Notes: generated by a model from the letters alone, not told the origin. A DNA stretch of 64,000 nucleotides from Brevibacillus dissolubilis (GCF_006170445.1 NZ_VCNA01000016.1:1-64000), one strand, 5' to 3'; numbered from the stretch's first letter, positions 53,216-62,228 are shown. Translations and numbers: made by a program.

Positions 53216-55696
53216 CTAGCTGACCACTCTTGGCCGCTCTACTTTTTCCATACCATTCACATGAATCGCACCCCATTGCGGGACGAATCTATCAATCCGT
53301 GTCACCAGTACAGTCATATCGTCGACAATCTCGCCATGGTGCTCCCGAATCACACGCTCCAGCAATAGATCTGCCACTTCCTGCGGATCATCGGTCGTCA
53401 CCTCAGAGACCAGACGCTTCATCCACATCTGCCTGTTCTCGATATGGCGCGGTGCATCGTAGATCCCGTCTGACATCATGATCAGCAGGTCGCCCGGCTT
53501 GAGATTGCGGCTGACCACATCCACCTCGATCTCTTCTAAGATACCGACAGGCAGGTTGTTGGCGGTCACGCTGACGACATCGTTGCCTCTTTTAATGAAG
53601 CTTGGGGTGGAGCCGATTTTGATAAACCGGGTGTTGGCTGTCTGCAAATCAATCAAGGCCAGATCAACGGTGGCAAACATCTCATCGGTCGAGCGCAGGG
53701 CGAGTACCGAGTTGACCGTCTTAATTGCTAATTTTTCGTCGATTCCGGATTTCAGGAGCTGTTGGAGCATATCGAGCGCGGATTGGCTCTCCAGATAAGC
53801 CCGCTCCCCATTGCCCATGCCGTCGCTGATTGCTACGGCCACCTTGCCATTGCCGAGATCCATCGTCTTGAAGCTGTCACCGGAGAGCAGCTTGCCCCCT
53901 TTGGCAGCACCTGCGATGCCGATCTCGATCTCGTACGTGCGGGCCGAGCTGAGGCACATTTTGCAATGACCGTCTTTGAATGCTTCACACTGTCTTTCCT
54001 TGACGATGATATTCTCACCCAGAATCTCGGTCAGCATCGGCGCGACGATCTTGGCGCATTCGTCTCTCCCATAGCAGGTCGGCTGGCTGATCTCGATGTC
54101 TACCTTACCCTCCTCCAGACTGTGGATATCGACTCGCCTGACTGCAAGCCCTAGACCTTCGAGGGCACGGAATACCTGCTTCTCCTGAAAACTAAGCTCC
54201 ATCCCCTCCCGCTGAATCTCACGGGCAAAATCACTCATCACCCGGGAGACACCAGAGAGTTGGTCTGCCACCAGCTTGCGGCTTTCGTGCACCTGTTTCT
54301 TCAATTCATTAAAAGCGAGGAACCGCTCGTATTCTTGTTCCATCGCGTCCACTACTTTTTCGGTTTTGACGCATTTACGCTCCCAGTCTTTGGAGATCAC
54401 ATTGGAATTGAGAGAGCCTTGCTCTTCATGGACATTCTCGATCATGGCGCGCATCGCTTCATAAGTGGCTTCGCCTTCACGGTCCCAGCATTGCTCACGT
54501 TTCCAGCAGCGCTGGCAGGTCATCGCGCTGACCCGCTTCATATACTGGTCGATCACTTCTTCATCGACTTGGGTCTCCGCCGTCTGGGCGAAGCTTCGGG
54601 AAAGCTGGGTGAACAGCTCGGAGAACTGCTCGATCTTGCCCGCCGTCACATCGCGGATGCGTCGCATATATTCTTGATGGGATTGGATATTCTCGACGGT
54701 TCCCGGGATGAAGCGGGAGACCTTTTTCCATATCGTAGCCGGTGTCAGGATAAACAAAATCACGGAGAACATCGTCTCAAATAAGGAGATATAAAGCATC
54801 TCCTGCGCCCCGCCGTAGATCGCGAGGATGGTCGTTCCAATCAGCAGACCTGCGGAGACACCGACTTTGCCGCCTTCCTTGAGCAATCCAGCCAACAGAC
54901 CGGAGAAAGCAAGCAGGCTGATCTGCTGCAATGAGTTGACGTCGGCGAGGCTGAGGATCAGTCCGGTGACGACTCCCACTGCCGCCCCGATCGTCCCTCC
55001 ACCGACGAAAGCGAACAAGAGGATCAGATAGCGGGACAGCACATGCTCCATCGACACTCCCTGTATCGTCCAGCCCACCGTCCCTGTCATCAGGGAAGCA
55101 AGCAGGATGACCAGACAGACAATCTCTTCATTCTTCAGTGGCTCATATGGCTTCGCGAGGTGGATGATCGAGAGCGACTGGACGAAGATGAGCGTCAGGA
55201 CAAAGCTCAGGATCGCTTCGACTCCCACCATCACCACGCTGTAGGTAGTAACCTGATTCGTAATGATGTTATATAGGATATGGCTGAAAAACACAGTACC
55301 CAGCACGACAAACGGCGTCAGCGAGAAATCTTTTCGTCGAAACTTATCCGTCATCTTCGACGCTCCCAGCGCCACCACCAGACTCAAGAACGACTCCAGT
55401 GCCAATGGAACCGAGTGAGTCAGTGCCCCGGCCACCATTGCCAGTGAACTGACCAGCAATGTATCCCGCCTGAGATAGTACATGACGATAAAGTATGGAA
55501 CGATAAACGGTGACAGCTCGTCCAATATGAGAGCCCGTCCAAGCAAGAAGCCCATCGTGAGCGGCAGTACGTGCCACTTCTGAATAAAAGCAGAGATCTT
55601 CTCTCCCCACGACTCTACAGTCTGCGTAACCTGCTGATTGATCCGCTCGGACATGACTCCGCCCGTGCCGGAGATGACTTGTGACTTATTCCACAT
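53216..55696 (-). CDS. spoIIE: Stage II sporulation protein E
   Basis: PP2C phosphatase that dephosphorylates SpoIIAA and so activates sigma-F in the forespore; also takes part in polar septation with FtsZ. About 826 residues: roughly ten membrane helices (60-340), a central coiled region, and the PP2C domain with AISDGMGNGERAYLES and LLIMMSDGIYD. The start is not certain: ATG at 55696 after GGTGG, or ATG at 55654 close after GGAG; the ATG at 55738 overlaps the -10 box and is excluded. The promoter has a 21-base spacer and Spo0A-like sites. Confidence 0.95.
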   Translation of the reverse strand: MWNKSQVISGTGGVMSERINQQVTQTVESWGEKISAFIQKWHVLPLTMGFLLGRALILDELSPFIVPYFIVMYYLRRDTLLVSSLAMVAGALTHSVPLALESFLSLVVALGASKMTDKFRRKDFSLTPFVVLGTVFFSHILYNIITNQVTTYSVVMVGVEAILSFVLTLIFVQSLSIIHLAKPYEPLKNEEIVCLVILLASLMTGTVGWTIQGVSMEHVLSRYLILLFAFVGGGTIGAAVGVVTGLILSLADVNSLQQISLLAFSGLLAGLLKEGGKVGVSAGLLIGTTILAIYGGAQEMLYISLFETMFSVILFILTPATIWKKVSRFIPGTVENIQSHQEYMRRIRDVTAGKIEQFSELFTQLSRSFAQTAETQVDEEVIDQYMKRVSAMTCQRCWKREQCWDREGEATYEAMRAMIENVHEEQGSLNSNVISKDWERKCVKTEKVVDAMEQEYERFLAFNELKKQVHESRKLVADQLSGVSRVMSDFAREIQREGMELSFQEKQVFRALEGLGLAVRRVDIHSLEEGKVDIEISQPTCYGRDECAKIVAPMLTEILGENIIVKERQCEAFKDGHCKMCLSSARTYEIEIGIAGAAKGGKLLSGDSFKTMDLGNGKVAVAISDGMGNGERAYLESQSALDMLQQLLKSGIDEKLAIKTVNSVLALRSTDEMFATVDLALIDLQTANTRFIKIGSTPSFIKRGNDVVSVTANNLPVGILEEIEVDVVSRNLKPGDLLIMMSDGIYDAPRHIENRQMWMKRLVSEVTTDDPQEVADLLLERVIREHHGEIVDDMTVLVTRIDRFVPQWGAIHVNGMEKVERPRVVS

Positions 55697-55736
55697 GTTA
55701 GATAGCACCACCCGTTCTGTATATGATGTGGTTCTC

Positions 55737-55804
55737 ATTATACGGATGGCTCTTTGTAAAATTTGTCAAAACATCGAGCGATATACCAAGAATCGTCCGA
55801 CAAA
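55737..55804 (-). promoter_or_regulatory. Spo0A-type promoter of spoIIE
   Basis: TTGACA (55764-55769) and TATAAT (55737-55742), both consensus, are separated by 21 bases, as in the Spo0A-activated spoIIE and spoIIG promoters of B. subtilis. Two near-matches to the 0A box TTTGTCGAA are present: TTTGTCAAA (plus strand 55762-55770, over the -35) and TTTGTCGGA (minus strand 55804-55796). Confidence 0.8.
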
Positions 55805-55832
55805 TTCAAACGACTTTTGTAGGAAAAAAGAC

Positions 55833-55870
55833 AAAAAAAAAGACCGACGTTTTTGCGATCGACGTCGGCC
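55833..55870 (-). terminator. Orphan intrinsic terminator upstream of spoIIE
   Basis: CCGACGT / ACGTCGG stem followed by nine T-rich bases on the minus strand. It lies 120 bases beyond the yabR terminator, so it may end an unannotated short transcript or act as back-up insulation in front of the spoIIE promoter. In B. subtilis two tRNA genes occupy this gap; none is visible here. Confidence 0.65.
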
Positions 55871-55990
55871 ATCAGGTGATTCGCGCTTAGCGAAACGGGC
55901 TTAGTTATATATATTCTACACGACTCCAAAATGACCTTCCTCTTTTTGTCGGTATTTTACGCGTTTTTGGAAATTATTTTTTGATCAAAT

Positions 55991-56017
55991 AAAAAACTCC
56001 CGTAAAGCGGGAGTTTT
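55991..56017 (-). terminator. yabR terminator
   Basis: AACTCCCG / CGGGAGTT stem followed by TTTTTTATTT. Confidence 0.9.
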
Positions 56018-56432
56018 AGCGTCCTCGGCCTTTTTTATCCTGGTTTTTACGGAGGCTGGTGAGACGGTCTTCACTATCCTTTAAGAAGCGGCTTATCTTG
56101 TCTTCGAAGTTCTCCGGGCGTCGTGGGCCACGGTCGTTGCGGTCGCCACGCGGGCGTGAATCTCTGGCTGGTCGGGCTGGTCGTTCTGGTCTTGGCGGCT
56201 GATCGACTGCTTTTTTGATGGACAGGCCGATTTTGTTGTCCTGTATGCTCATCACTTTGACGGTGACCATATCGCCAATCTTCAGATGCTCGTTGATGTC
56301 CGTCACGTATTTGTCTGCCACTTCACTGATGTGTACGAGACCCGTCACGCCACCAGGCAGCTCAACAAATGCTCCAAATTTCGTAATACCTGTAACTTTC
56401 CCTTCGTATTTGCTGCCGATTGTGACTTCCAT
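56016..56432 (-). CDS. yabR: S1-domain RNA-binding protein (YabR)
   Basis: 138 residues. One S1 domain (GSKYEGKVTGITKFGAFVEL; GLVHISEVADKYV) followed by a Pro/Arg/Asp-rich disordered region (PERPARPARDSRPRGDRND) and a basic end. Homologues act as general stress proteins (GSP13-like) that bind ribosomes or RNA. Position between divIC and spoIIE is conserved. Confidence 0.94.
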   Translation of the reverse strand: MEVTIGSKYEGKVTGITKFGAFVELPGGVTGLVHISEVADKYVTDINEHLKIGDMVTVKVMSIQDNKIGLSIKKAVDQPPRPERPARPARDSRPRGDRNDRGPRRPENFEDKISRFLKDSEDRLTSLRKNQDKKGRGR

Positions 56433-56489
56433 AAAACAGGAAATCCCCCTCCAAGAATATTATGAACATTTAATTAAATTATATAGGAA

Positions 56490-56528
56490 GAAAAAAAAAC
56501 ATGTCAACGCTTTCCCGTTGATATGTTT
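56490..56528 (-). terminator. divIC terminator
   Basis: AACATATCAACG / CGTTGACATGTT stem followed by TTTTTTT. Confidence 0.85.
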
Positions 56529-56532
56529 TTTC

Positions 56533-56838
56533 TTAATCCGGCAGCACGAACAAAACTTCTCCCGGCTTAGCCATGAAGTGGTTTTTGCGTGCCAGCTCCG
56601 CGATATATTCTTTGTCGTTGAGACGGTTTGCCTTGTAGTTGAGCTCTTTGTTTTTATCTTGCACCTCATCGGCCTGTGCTTGCAGGGCTGCCAGCTTTTC
56701 TTCTTTTTCGGTCAGGATTCCGCTTTGCAGATAAGTCGTATAGCCCGTCCAGACGAGGAAACAGAGCACAAAGAACATCGTCAATCTGATCCTGCGCTTC
56801 CGCCCTTGGCTCTGGGACTGTGTAGGGCTTGTATTCAT
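56533..56838 (-). CDS. divIC: Cell division protein DivIC
   Basis: Bitopic divisome protein, partner of FtsL and DivIB (FtsB homologue). 101 residues: basic cytoplasmic start (GRKRRIRLTM), one membrane helix, a coiled coil of about 40 residues (LTEKEEKLAALQAQADEVQ), and the C-terminal FAKPGE-like stretch HFMAKPGEVLFVL. The ATG at 56838 follows GGTGGAG. Confidence 0.94.
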   Translation of the reverse strand: MNTSPTQSQSQGRKRRIRLTMFFVLCFLVWTGYTTYLQSGILTEKEEKLAALQAQADEVQDKNKELNYKANRLNDKEYIAELARKNHFMAKPGEVLFVLPD

Positions 56839-56868
56839 AGTAGACTCCACCTTTTAGATACTTTCCGT

Positions 56869-57441
56869 TTAGTCATCTTTTTTCTTTCTGGTAAACAACT
56901 TCTGCAAACGGTGGATGAATCCTGCCCAAAGCTTGGTCAAACCGTTCCACAAGTTCCGACCCCATCTGGCAAAAGGTGCAAAAATAAAGGAAATGATACG
57001 CCATATAAATGTTCCAATGTGAACCAAGATCGAAAAAAGGAAAACCAACAACATCCAGATCATCTGAAATATGAATTGAATTGGTTTCACAATTAATATA
57101 TCGATAATCCGTAGAATTGTCTGATATAACCATATAGAAAATTTTATCATGGTGTTAAGAAATTGAATATATTTCTTACTACCTAACAAAAAGTAGAACC
57201 ATGCTCCTATAAGCATCCCTAAAAAGATAGGAAAACGGACTACCCCATTGTTCACACTCACCAACACATAGAAGACCAACCCAACACTGGAAAGCCAAAA
57301 GGCGAGATCGAGGATAAAGACGACCCACAGGGGGAAGCGGCCTTTGTTTTTGAAAACATGATACGTATCAAAGCCCATCCCCATGAGTGTGCCACACAGC
57401 AGCATATACGCGACGGTCTGAATCTGGACGACGATGCTCAC
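56869..57441 (-). CDS. yabQ: Sporulation protein YabQ
   Basis: 190 residues, five or so membrane helices with a basic C-terminus. The family segment VQIQTVAYMLLCGTLMGMGF and DTYHVF is present. YabQ is needed for spore cortex formation in B. subtilis and is made under sigma-E. Its ATG overlaps the yabP stop (ATGA), so the two are cotranslated. Confidence 0.92.
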   Translation of the reverse strand: MSIVVQIQTVAYMLLCGTLMGMGFDTYHVFKNKGRFPLWVVFILDLAFWLSSVGLVFYVLVSVNNGVVRFPIFLGMLIGAWFYFLLGSKKYIQFLNTMIKFSIWLYQTILRIIDILIVKPIQFIFQMIWMLLVFLFSILVHIGTFIWRIISFIFAPFARWGRNLWNGLTKLWAGFIHRLQKLFTRKKKDD

Positions 57442-57722
57442 TTGAATAACTTACCGAAGAATCCTTTCGAACGGTCTCCGGCTTGCCCCTGTTCAAGATA
57501 TCCCATATCATGCACAAGCCCCTCGATCGCCACTTCGCCTGTCTCCAGACTGAGATTCTTCATATGTAAGTTCTGTCCGCGAATGCTCAAGAACCCACCT
57601 TCAGTCTCTAACAAGAACTCCTCGCTGTCGAAGCTCTCGACCTTTTTAACCCCTGAGATCGCTAAGCTGCGACGGTTGATCATGACAACTTCATGACGGG
57701 GGCGCTTCGTTTGATCCATCAT
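57438..57722 (-). CDS. yabP: Sporulation protein YabP
   Basis: 94 residues, YabP/YqfC family: RHEVVMINRRSLAISGVKKV, then LLETEGGFLSIRGQNLHMKN. Required for spore cortex with YabQ. The ATG at 57722 follows AAGGAGG. A sigma-E promoter is expected upstream; no clear match was found. Confidence 0.93.
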   Translation of the reverse strand: MMDQTKRPRHEVVMINRRSLAISGVKKVESFDSEEFLLETEGGFLSIRGQNLHMKNLSLETGEVAIEGLVHDMGYLEQGQAGDRSKGFFGKLFK

Positions 57723-57836
57723 GCTATGTCCTCCTTCTGTTTCCGCTCGGCCATTGGTATAGTGATCAGACCGTTTTGTACCATGATATGGGGAGGGATG
57801 TCCGTTTAGAACAGGCGGGAGGATCAGGGGATAGAA

Positions 57837-57869
57837 AAAAGCCAAGGCGGTGGGTCTGCCTTGGCTTTT
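57837..57869 (-). terminator. Terminator copy 1 (33 bp), after the inserted two-gene cassette
   Basis: GCCAAGGC / GCCTTGGC stem with flanking A and T runs. All 33 bases are repeated exactly at 58703-58735. Confidence 0.9.
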
Positions 57870-57880
57870 TGTGTAGGAAT

Positions 57881-58033
57881 CTATGTGATTGGCTTTTGTT
57901 TTGCTGCCTGAATGAATTGTTTTACTAATGCATCGCTTTTTTGGCGGGTTGCTTCGGAAACGGGTACTGTGAATATACCGTTTGCAGCGATCTCGAGTTT
58001 GTCAGTTTGTTTGCTCAGGTATTTATTAGTCAT
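57881..58033 (-). CDS. Small protein of the inserted cassette (50 aa)
   Basis: 50 residues, soluble and polar (SKQTDKLEIAANGIFTVP, then ALVKQFIQAAKQKPIT). GGAGG lies eight bases before the ATG, and the ATG overlaps the stop of the GNAT-like gene, so the pair is translationally coupled. No family recognised. A small partner coupled to a larger one suggests an antitoxin-like or accessory role, which is inference. Confidence 0.75.
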   Translation of the reverse strand: MTNKYLSKQTDKLEIAANGIFTVPVSEATRQKSDALVKQFIQAAKQKPIT

Positions 58034-58595
58034 GGCGCTTCCCTCCAAAGTAAGAGTTGACTAAATCGTGTGCTGATTGAGTCGGAATGATCATACGCGA
58101 GCCGCCGGGATTGATTGCTTGCAAGGAAGTAATGTAATGCTGAATTAGTTTTGTTTTAGCGAAAAAAGCTACATAACCATCAAAACCGAGTTCAAAACTC
58201 CTTTTACATGCTATGGCAAACAGGTGTGGACCAACACCAAAAAATTCTTTATGAATGCCTACATTCGATGGGGCGCTCTCGGCTAAATAGACGTCGACCC
58301 ATGCCTCATTAGGTTGTAAAGAGACCAGACCTTGAATCCTATTATCACCTATGATTTTGATTGTGTATACTTCACGCTCAGGTAATTTTAACTGCTCTCC
58401 CCAATTGAATTGCCACCCGAGTAGGTTAGGAAGATCCTCTTCTAATAACTGATTACAGACTGTTTGATATATTTCATCCGACAATCGATGGCGAAGACAT
58501 CTTGTCCATTCATCAATCTCGACGGCAAGAGAAGAGAATTTTTTACCTTTATCCTTATGAAAAGCTAGTATCTTTGCGTACAGGGGTGAATCCAT
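58026..58595 (-). CDS. GNAT-like protein of the inserted cassette
   Basis: 189 residues. The second half (VDVYLAESAPSNVGIHKEF, GVGPHLFAIACKRSFELGF, DGYVAFFAKTKLIQHY, GGSRMIIPTQSA) follows the layout of small GNAT acetyltransferases, with GVGPHL at the acetyl-CoA loop; the first half is helical. The closest remembered relatives are unannotated GNAT-like proteins found in many bacteria with a short partner gene. GGAGG precedes ATG 58595, and TGTTATGAT gives an extended -10. Substrate unknown. Confidence 0.6.
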   Translation of the reverse strand: MDSPLYAKILAFHKDKGKKFSSLAVEIDEWTRCLRHRLSDEIYQTVCNQLLEEDLPNLLGWQFNWGEQLKLPEREVYTIKIIGDNRIQGLVSLQPNEAWVDVYLAESAPSNVGIHKEFFGVGPHLFAIACKRSFELGFDGYVAFFAKTKLIQHYITSLQAINPGGSRMIIPTQSAHDLVNSYFGGKRHD

Positions 58596-58702
58596 CACTA
58601 CTTCCTCCGTTCACCTATGCTTATCATAACACAGGAGATTATCACCCTCTAACTGTAATACGACTTAAACCGACCGTTACTCATGGAAAATGATTAAATA
58701 TG

Positions 58703-58735
58703 AAAAGCCAAGGCGGTGGGTCTGCCTTGGCTTTT
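58703..58735 (-). terminator. Terminator copy 2 (33 bp), after rqcP
   Basis: Identical in all 33 bases to 57837-57869. It is the natural terminator position of rqcP (yabO). Confidence 0.9.
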
Positions 58736-58758
58736 GGTGCTTGCTATGTACGCTTTCC

Positions 58759-59052
58759 TTAAAACTTCATATACTCGTCTTCTTCCTTCTCATCACGCGG
58801 TACCGGAATTTCGCCGACTGTGGTGTAGAGGGACGCTGCTTCATCTTTGCGTGCGTTTTCTTTGATTTCCTCGACTTGGACGACGACGATTTTTTGACCG
58901 AAGCGGATTGCCAGCTTGTCGCCGATTTTGACGTTGCTGGATGCTTTGGCCGGGCGGTCGTTAATCTCGATACGACCTTGGTCGCATACGTCTTTGGCAA
59001 GCGTGCGGCGTTTGATCAAGCGCGATACTTTGAGGAATTTGTCTAGTCTCAT
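58759..59052 (-). CDS. rqcP: RqcP (YabO), S4-domain ribosome quality control factor
   Basis: 97 residues with one S4 RNA-binding domain (MRLDKFLKVSRLIKRRTLAK; RIEINDRPAKAS). The protein stabilises peptidyl-tRNA during poly-alanine tailing by RqcH on split 50S subunits. C-terminal acidic extension. Position after mazG-type yabN is conserved in Bacillus. AAGGAGGAG precedes the ATG. Confidence 0.93.
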   Translation of the reverse strand: MRLDKFLKVSRLIKRRTLAKDVCDQGRIEINDRPAKASSNVKIGDKLAIRFGQKIVVVQVEEIKENARKDEAASLYTTVGEIPVPRDEKEEDEYMKF

Positions 59053-59096
59053 CTATTTCTCCTCCTTGGGTTTATGTATAGCTTGTTGCTTGTGCC

Positions 59097-60575
59097 CTAT
59101 CTGTTATCTCGCGACAGCTTTTTGGCTTCGTCCCACCACTTGTCCATCTCTTCGAGTGAGGTCTCGGCGAATGTACGACCAGCTTCACGCAGGCGCATCT
59201 CGATATGGGCGAAGCGGGTGTGGAACTTCTGGTTGGTCATGCGCAGCGCTTCTTCTGGGTCGACCTTGAGGAAGCGGGCCAGGTTGACCACAGCAAACAG
59301 GAGGTCTCCCAGCTCACCGGCCTGTTCTTCTGGCTTAGCGGTTTTGACTTCATTGTATTCTTCTTCAATCTTGCTGAAGACGTCTGCGATGTTATCCCAA
59401 TCAAATCCGACCTCTGCCGCTTTCTTCTGCAGCTTGGCTGCATACATGAGCGCAGGCAGTTCACGCGGGATGCCAGCGAGCTTGGATTCTTCGGTGGTGT
59501 CGATGCCTTTTTCTGCTTTTTCCTGCTCCTTGATCTGTTGCCAGTTGACCACTACCTCTTCGGCATTATCCGCTGAGGCTTCGCCGAAGACGTGCGGGTG
59601 GCGGCGGATCATTTTGCTGTTGATGTTGGCGATGACATCTTCGATGGTGAAGTAGCCGTCTTCGGATGCGATCTGGGAATGCAGCATGATCTGCAGGAGC
59701 AAGTCTCCCAGCTCATCGCTTAATGCGTCTAGATCGTCATTGTCGATGGCTTCAAGCACTTCGTAAGCTTCTTCGATCAGGTATTTGCGCAGAGTCTGGT
59801 GGGTCTGTTTGCGGTCCCATGGGCAACCTTCCGGGCTGCGCAGGACGGCGATGATTTCTTTTAGATAAGAAAATTGGCGGTAACGGACGCTCTCCTCGGT
59901 GGTTGGCGGGACATAGACCAGACTCAGGTTACCGAGATGATCGACGCGGTCCAGCTCATACAGCGGGACGACATCGATCTTTTCCATCCCTTCGACCCCG
60001 ACAGCGGTACAGACCGTGATCTCGTATTCATCCGGGAACACATCCATGAGTGACAGCTTGACGTCAGAGGCGGTCAGCTGGTCGTACACCTGGGCAATCA
60101 CGGTGTGCAGCTGCGGGTTGATCTGCTCGGTACGCAGGCTGGTGGCATCCAGCATGGTGAAGCCTTCGATCGGGTCGACCTTCAAGGCTGCAAAAAGCGG
60201 GTCGAGGAAGCTTTGACCGCCTTCGATGTTGATGGTGAGTTGTTCTTTTTCCGCATTTTCCAACAGGATCTGTACAGTACGTTCTGCTACCAGTGGATGA
60301 CCGGGTACTGCGTAGATGATCTCGCCTTGTTCTTTGGCGATGGTGACCAGCTTAGCCGCGATACCGCTGTAGACATCGTCAAAGTTGCCATGCGCGACAT
60401 ATACGTCATCAAAAGATTCGTAGGTCACACCCTCCGCCGCAAGCTCGTTCAACACTGGGTGTTCTGCTGTCCGCACATATAGATGCTTGGCTGCTATGAC
60501 CCGCTTGTAGATACCAAGCGGGAGTTGGTTTAAGTCCCCGGCTCCCAGGCCGAGGACGTGGATGGTTGGGGTCAT
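59097..60575 (-). CDS. yabN: YabN: tetrapyrrole-methylase-like domain fused to MazG
   Basis: 492 residues. The first half is an SAM-dependent methylase fold (IHVLGLGAGDLNQLPLGIY, AVPGHPLVAERT); the second is a nucleoside triphosphate pyrophosphohydrolase with two MazG repeats (ECPWDRKQTH-like GCPWDRKQTHQTLRKYLIE, EAYEVLEAIDNDD, EELGDLLLQ). MazG hydrolyses non-canonical NTPs or modulates (p)ppGpp. What the methylase half does is unknown. Length and fusion are as in B. subtilis. Confidence 0.94.
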   Translation of the reverse strand: MTPTIHVLGLGAGDLNQLPLGIYKRVIAAKHLYVRTAEHPVLNELAAEGVTYESFDDVYVAHGNFDDVYSGIAAKLVTIAKEQGEIIYAVPGHPLVAERTVQILLENAEKEQLTINIEGGQSFLDPLFAALKVDPIEGFTMLDATSLRTEQINPQLHTVIAQVYDQLTASDVKLSLMDVFPDEYEITVCTAVGVEGMEKIDVVPLYELDRVDHLGNLSLVYVPPTTEESVRYRQFSYLKEIIAVLRSPEGCPWDRKQTHQTLRKYLIEEAYEVLEAIDNDDLDALSDELGDLLLQIMLHSQIASEDGYFTIEDVIANINSKMIRRHPHVFGEASADNAEEVVVNWQQIKEQEKAEKGIDTTEESKLAGIPRELPALMYAAKLQKKAAEVGFDWDNIADVFSKIEEEYNEVKTAKPEEQAGELGDLLFAVVNLARFLKVDPEEALRMTNQKFHTRFAHIEMRLREAGRTFAETSLEEMDKWWDEAKKLSRDNR

Positions 60576-60596
60576 GAATTCAGCACTCCTTACTTC

Positions 60597-62228
60597 TTAG
60601 TCACGTAATAGCTTGAAGCGGGTGAGCAGAGCAATCAGCTTCTCACCTCTAGGGATAAAACGCATATCCTGGCGCGTAATGCCCCCCGTATACAGCAAGG
60701 CCACGCCGTAGACCAGTGCACCGGCACCTACTGCAATCAGTCCGGCAACCGTGTGCAGCAGACGTACATGTGTGATCACATCTCCAAGTCCAGTCAGCAG
60801 TCCGTACTCCAGAATCACTACGATGATACCCATCATCCCTACAGCGATCAACGGCTTGATTACCAGTTGCTTGAGGCTGATCACCAATCCGATATGACGG
60901 TGAATTGCCATGATGTTGAGGATCATTGCCACCACATACGCAAGCACGGTAGCCACGGCAGAACCGACGATGCCCCACAACGGAATCAGCGCGAGGTTGG
61001 CGAGGAGCTTCACCACCACCCCAATCATCAGGTGACGCGCCGGAAGCTTGACCTGTCCAATCCCCTGCAGGATACCGGAGCTCGATATCATCAACGTCGC
61101 AAACAGAATCGTAAAGGACTGAACCGCAATCGCAAGTGTCCCTTTATCATTACCATATACCATGACGTTTACCGACTCGGCCAACAAAGCAAGTCCGACC
61201 GAAGCAGGCAACCCGAGCAAAAGAGTCAGTCGCAACGCAATCTCGGTCCGGTTGGAGACAAGACGGGTCTGCCCCTGTGCCATCGCTTCACTGATTGCAG
61301 GTACGAGTGCAAGCGACAGTGATGTGGCGAAGAAGGTACCGAACTGAATCAGCGGTTGGCTGCGGTCGTACGTTCCTTTGAGATCTTTGGCCGCTTCCGG
61401 ATCAATACCACTCCATTGCAACAGGTTGGAGACCGTCACCGAGTCAATCAGCGGGATCATCGGCAATACAAGAGCACCGAGACAGATCGGAATTGCGTAA
61501 TGCAGGATTTTGTTAAAAATCTCGCGGTTCGTCATGACCGCTGCCGTCTGTTTGGCTGAGTCAACTGCACTCGCTTCCGTACCTGCGTTGCGTCGCCAGT
61601 AATACAGCAGGACCAGCAACGCACCAACCGCTCCCGGTAATGCGGCGAACACAGCACCAGTACCGGCCAGATAAGCGTCATGATAGACCGCCATCATCCA
61701 GTAAGCCGCAGCGATAATGAAGACCACGCGTACCAATTGTTCTACCACTTGCGAGACACCCGTCGGCATCATGTTTTGCTGTCCTTGAAAATAGCCACGC
61801 ATAATCGACACCATCGGCACTAACAGCAACGACCACGATACTGCCTGAAGGGGCAAGGTGAGGTGCTCATCCCCCATCATGCGGCCGATCATCGGCGCAC
61901 CGAAGAATAGCAGCAGGAAAAATAAAAGACCAAGTATACCCAGAGAGACACTTGCAATCCGAAATGCTTTTCGCGCTCCCGCAGGGTCACCAAGCGCCAG
62001 CCGCTCCGAGACGATCTTGGAGATCGCAATCGGAAACCCGGCCGTCGCCAGAATTAACAGAGCCGTATATAGCGGATAGACCTGCATATACACATAAAGC
62101 CCGATATCCCCAGTTATGTTCTGATACGGGATACGGTATACCGCCCCCATCAGCTTTGATAATAAACCAGCAATACCTAAGATAGCGGCACCTTTGACAA
62201 AATGGTTGGAACCTCTCTCTGCAGACAT
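60597..62228 (-). CDS. SpoVB/MurJ-like polysaccharide flippase (YabM)
   Basis: 543 residues, 14 membrane helices, MOP exporter superfamily. The start GAAILGIAGLLSKLMGAVYR and GYFQGQQNMMPTGVSQVVEQ are typical of the SpoVB/YabM/YtgP group, which flip lipid-linked cell wall precursors. Which spore or vegetative wall step it serves cannot be told from sequence. Lies between spoVT and yabN as in B. subtilis. Confidence 0.92.
   Translation of the reverse strand: MSAERGSNHFVKGAAILGIAGLLSKLMGAVYRIPYQNITGDIGLYVYMQVYPLYTALLILATAGFPIAISKIVSERLALGDPAGARKAFRIASVSLGILGLLFFLLLFFGAPMIGRMMGDEHLTLPLQAVSWSLLLVPMVSIMRGYFQGQQNMMPTGVSQVVEQLVRVVFIIAAAYWMMAVYHDAYLAGTGAVFAALPGAVGALLVLLYYWRRNAGTEASAVDSAKQTAAVMTNREIFNKILHYAIPICLGALVLPMIPLIDSVTVSNLLQWSGIDPEAAKDLKGTYDRSQPLIQFGTFFATSLSLALVPAISEAMAQGQTRLVSNRTEIALRLTLLLGLPASVGLALLAESVNVMVYGNDKGTLAIAVQSFTILFATLMISSSGILQGIGQVKLPARHLMIGVVVKLLANLALIPLWGIVGSAVATVLAYVVAMILNIMAIHRHIGLVISLKQLVIKPLIAVGMMGIIVVILEYGLLTGLGDVITHVRLLHTVAGLIAVGAGALVYGVALLYTGGITRQDMRFIPRGEKLIALLTRFKLLRD

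Noticed and set aside
55738-55929. 63-codon minus-strand frame upstream of spoIIE
   Set aside because: TTG start only, contains the orphan terminator and the spoIIE promoter; better explained as regulatory DNA.
57837-58735. CRISPR-like repeats
   Set aside because: Only two copies 866 bases apart, each a terminator; no regular spacers. No CRISPR array was seen anywhere in the window.
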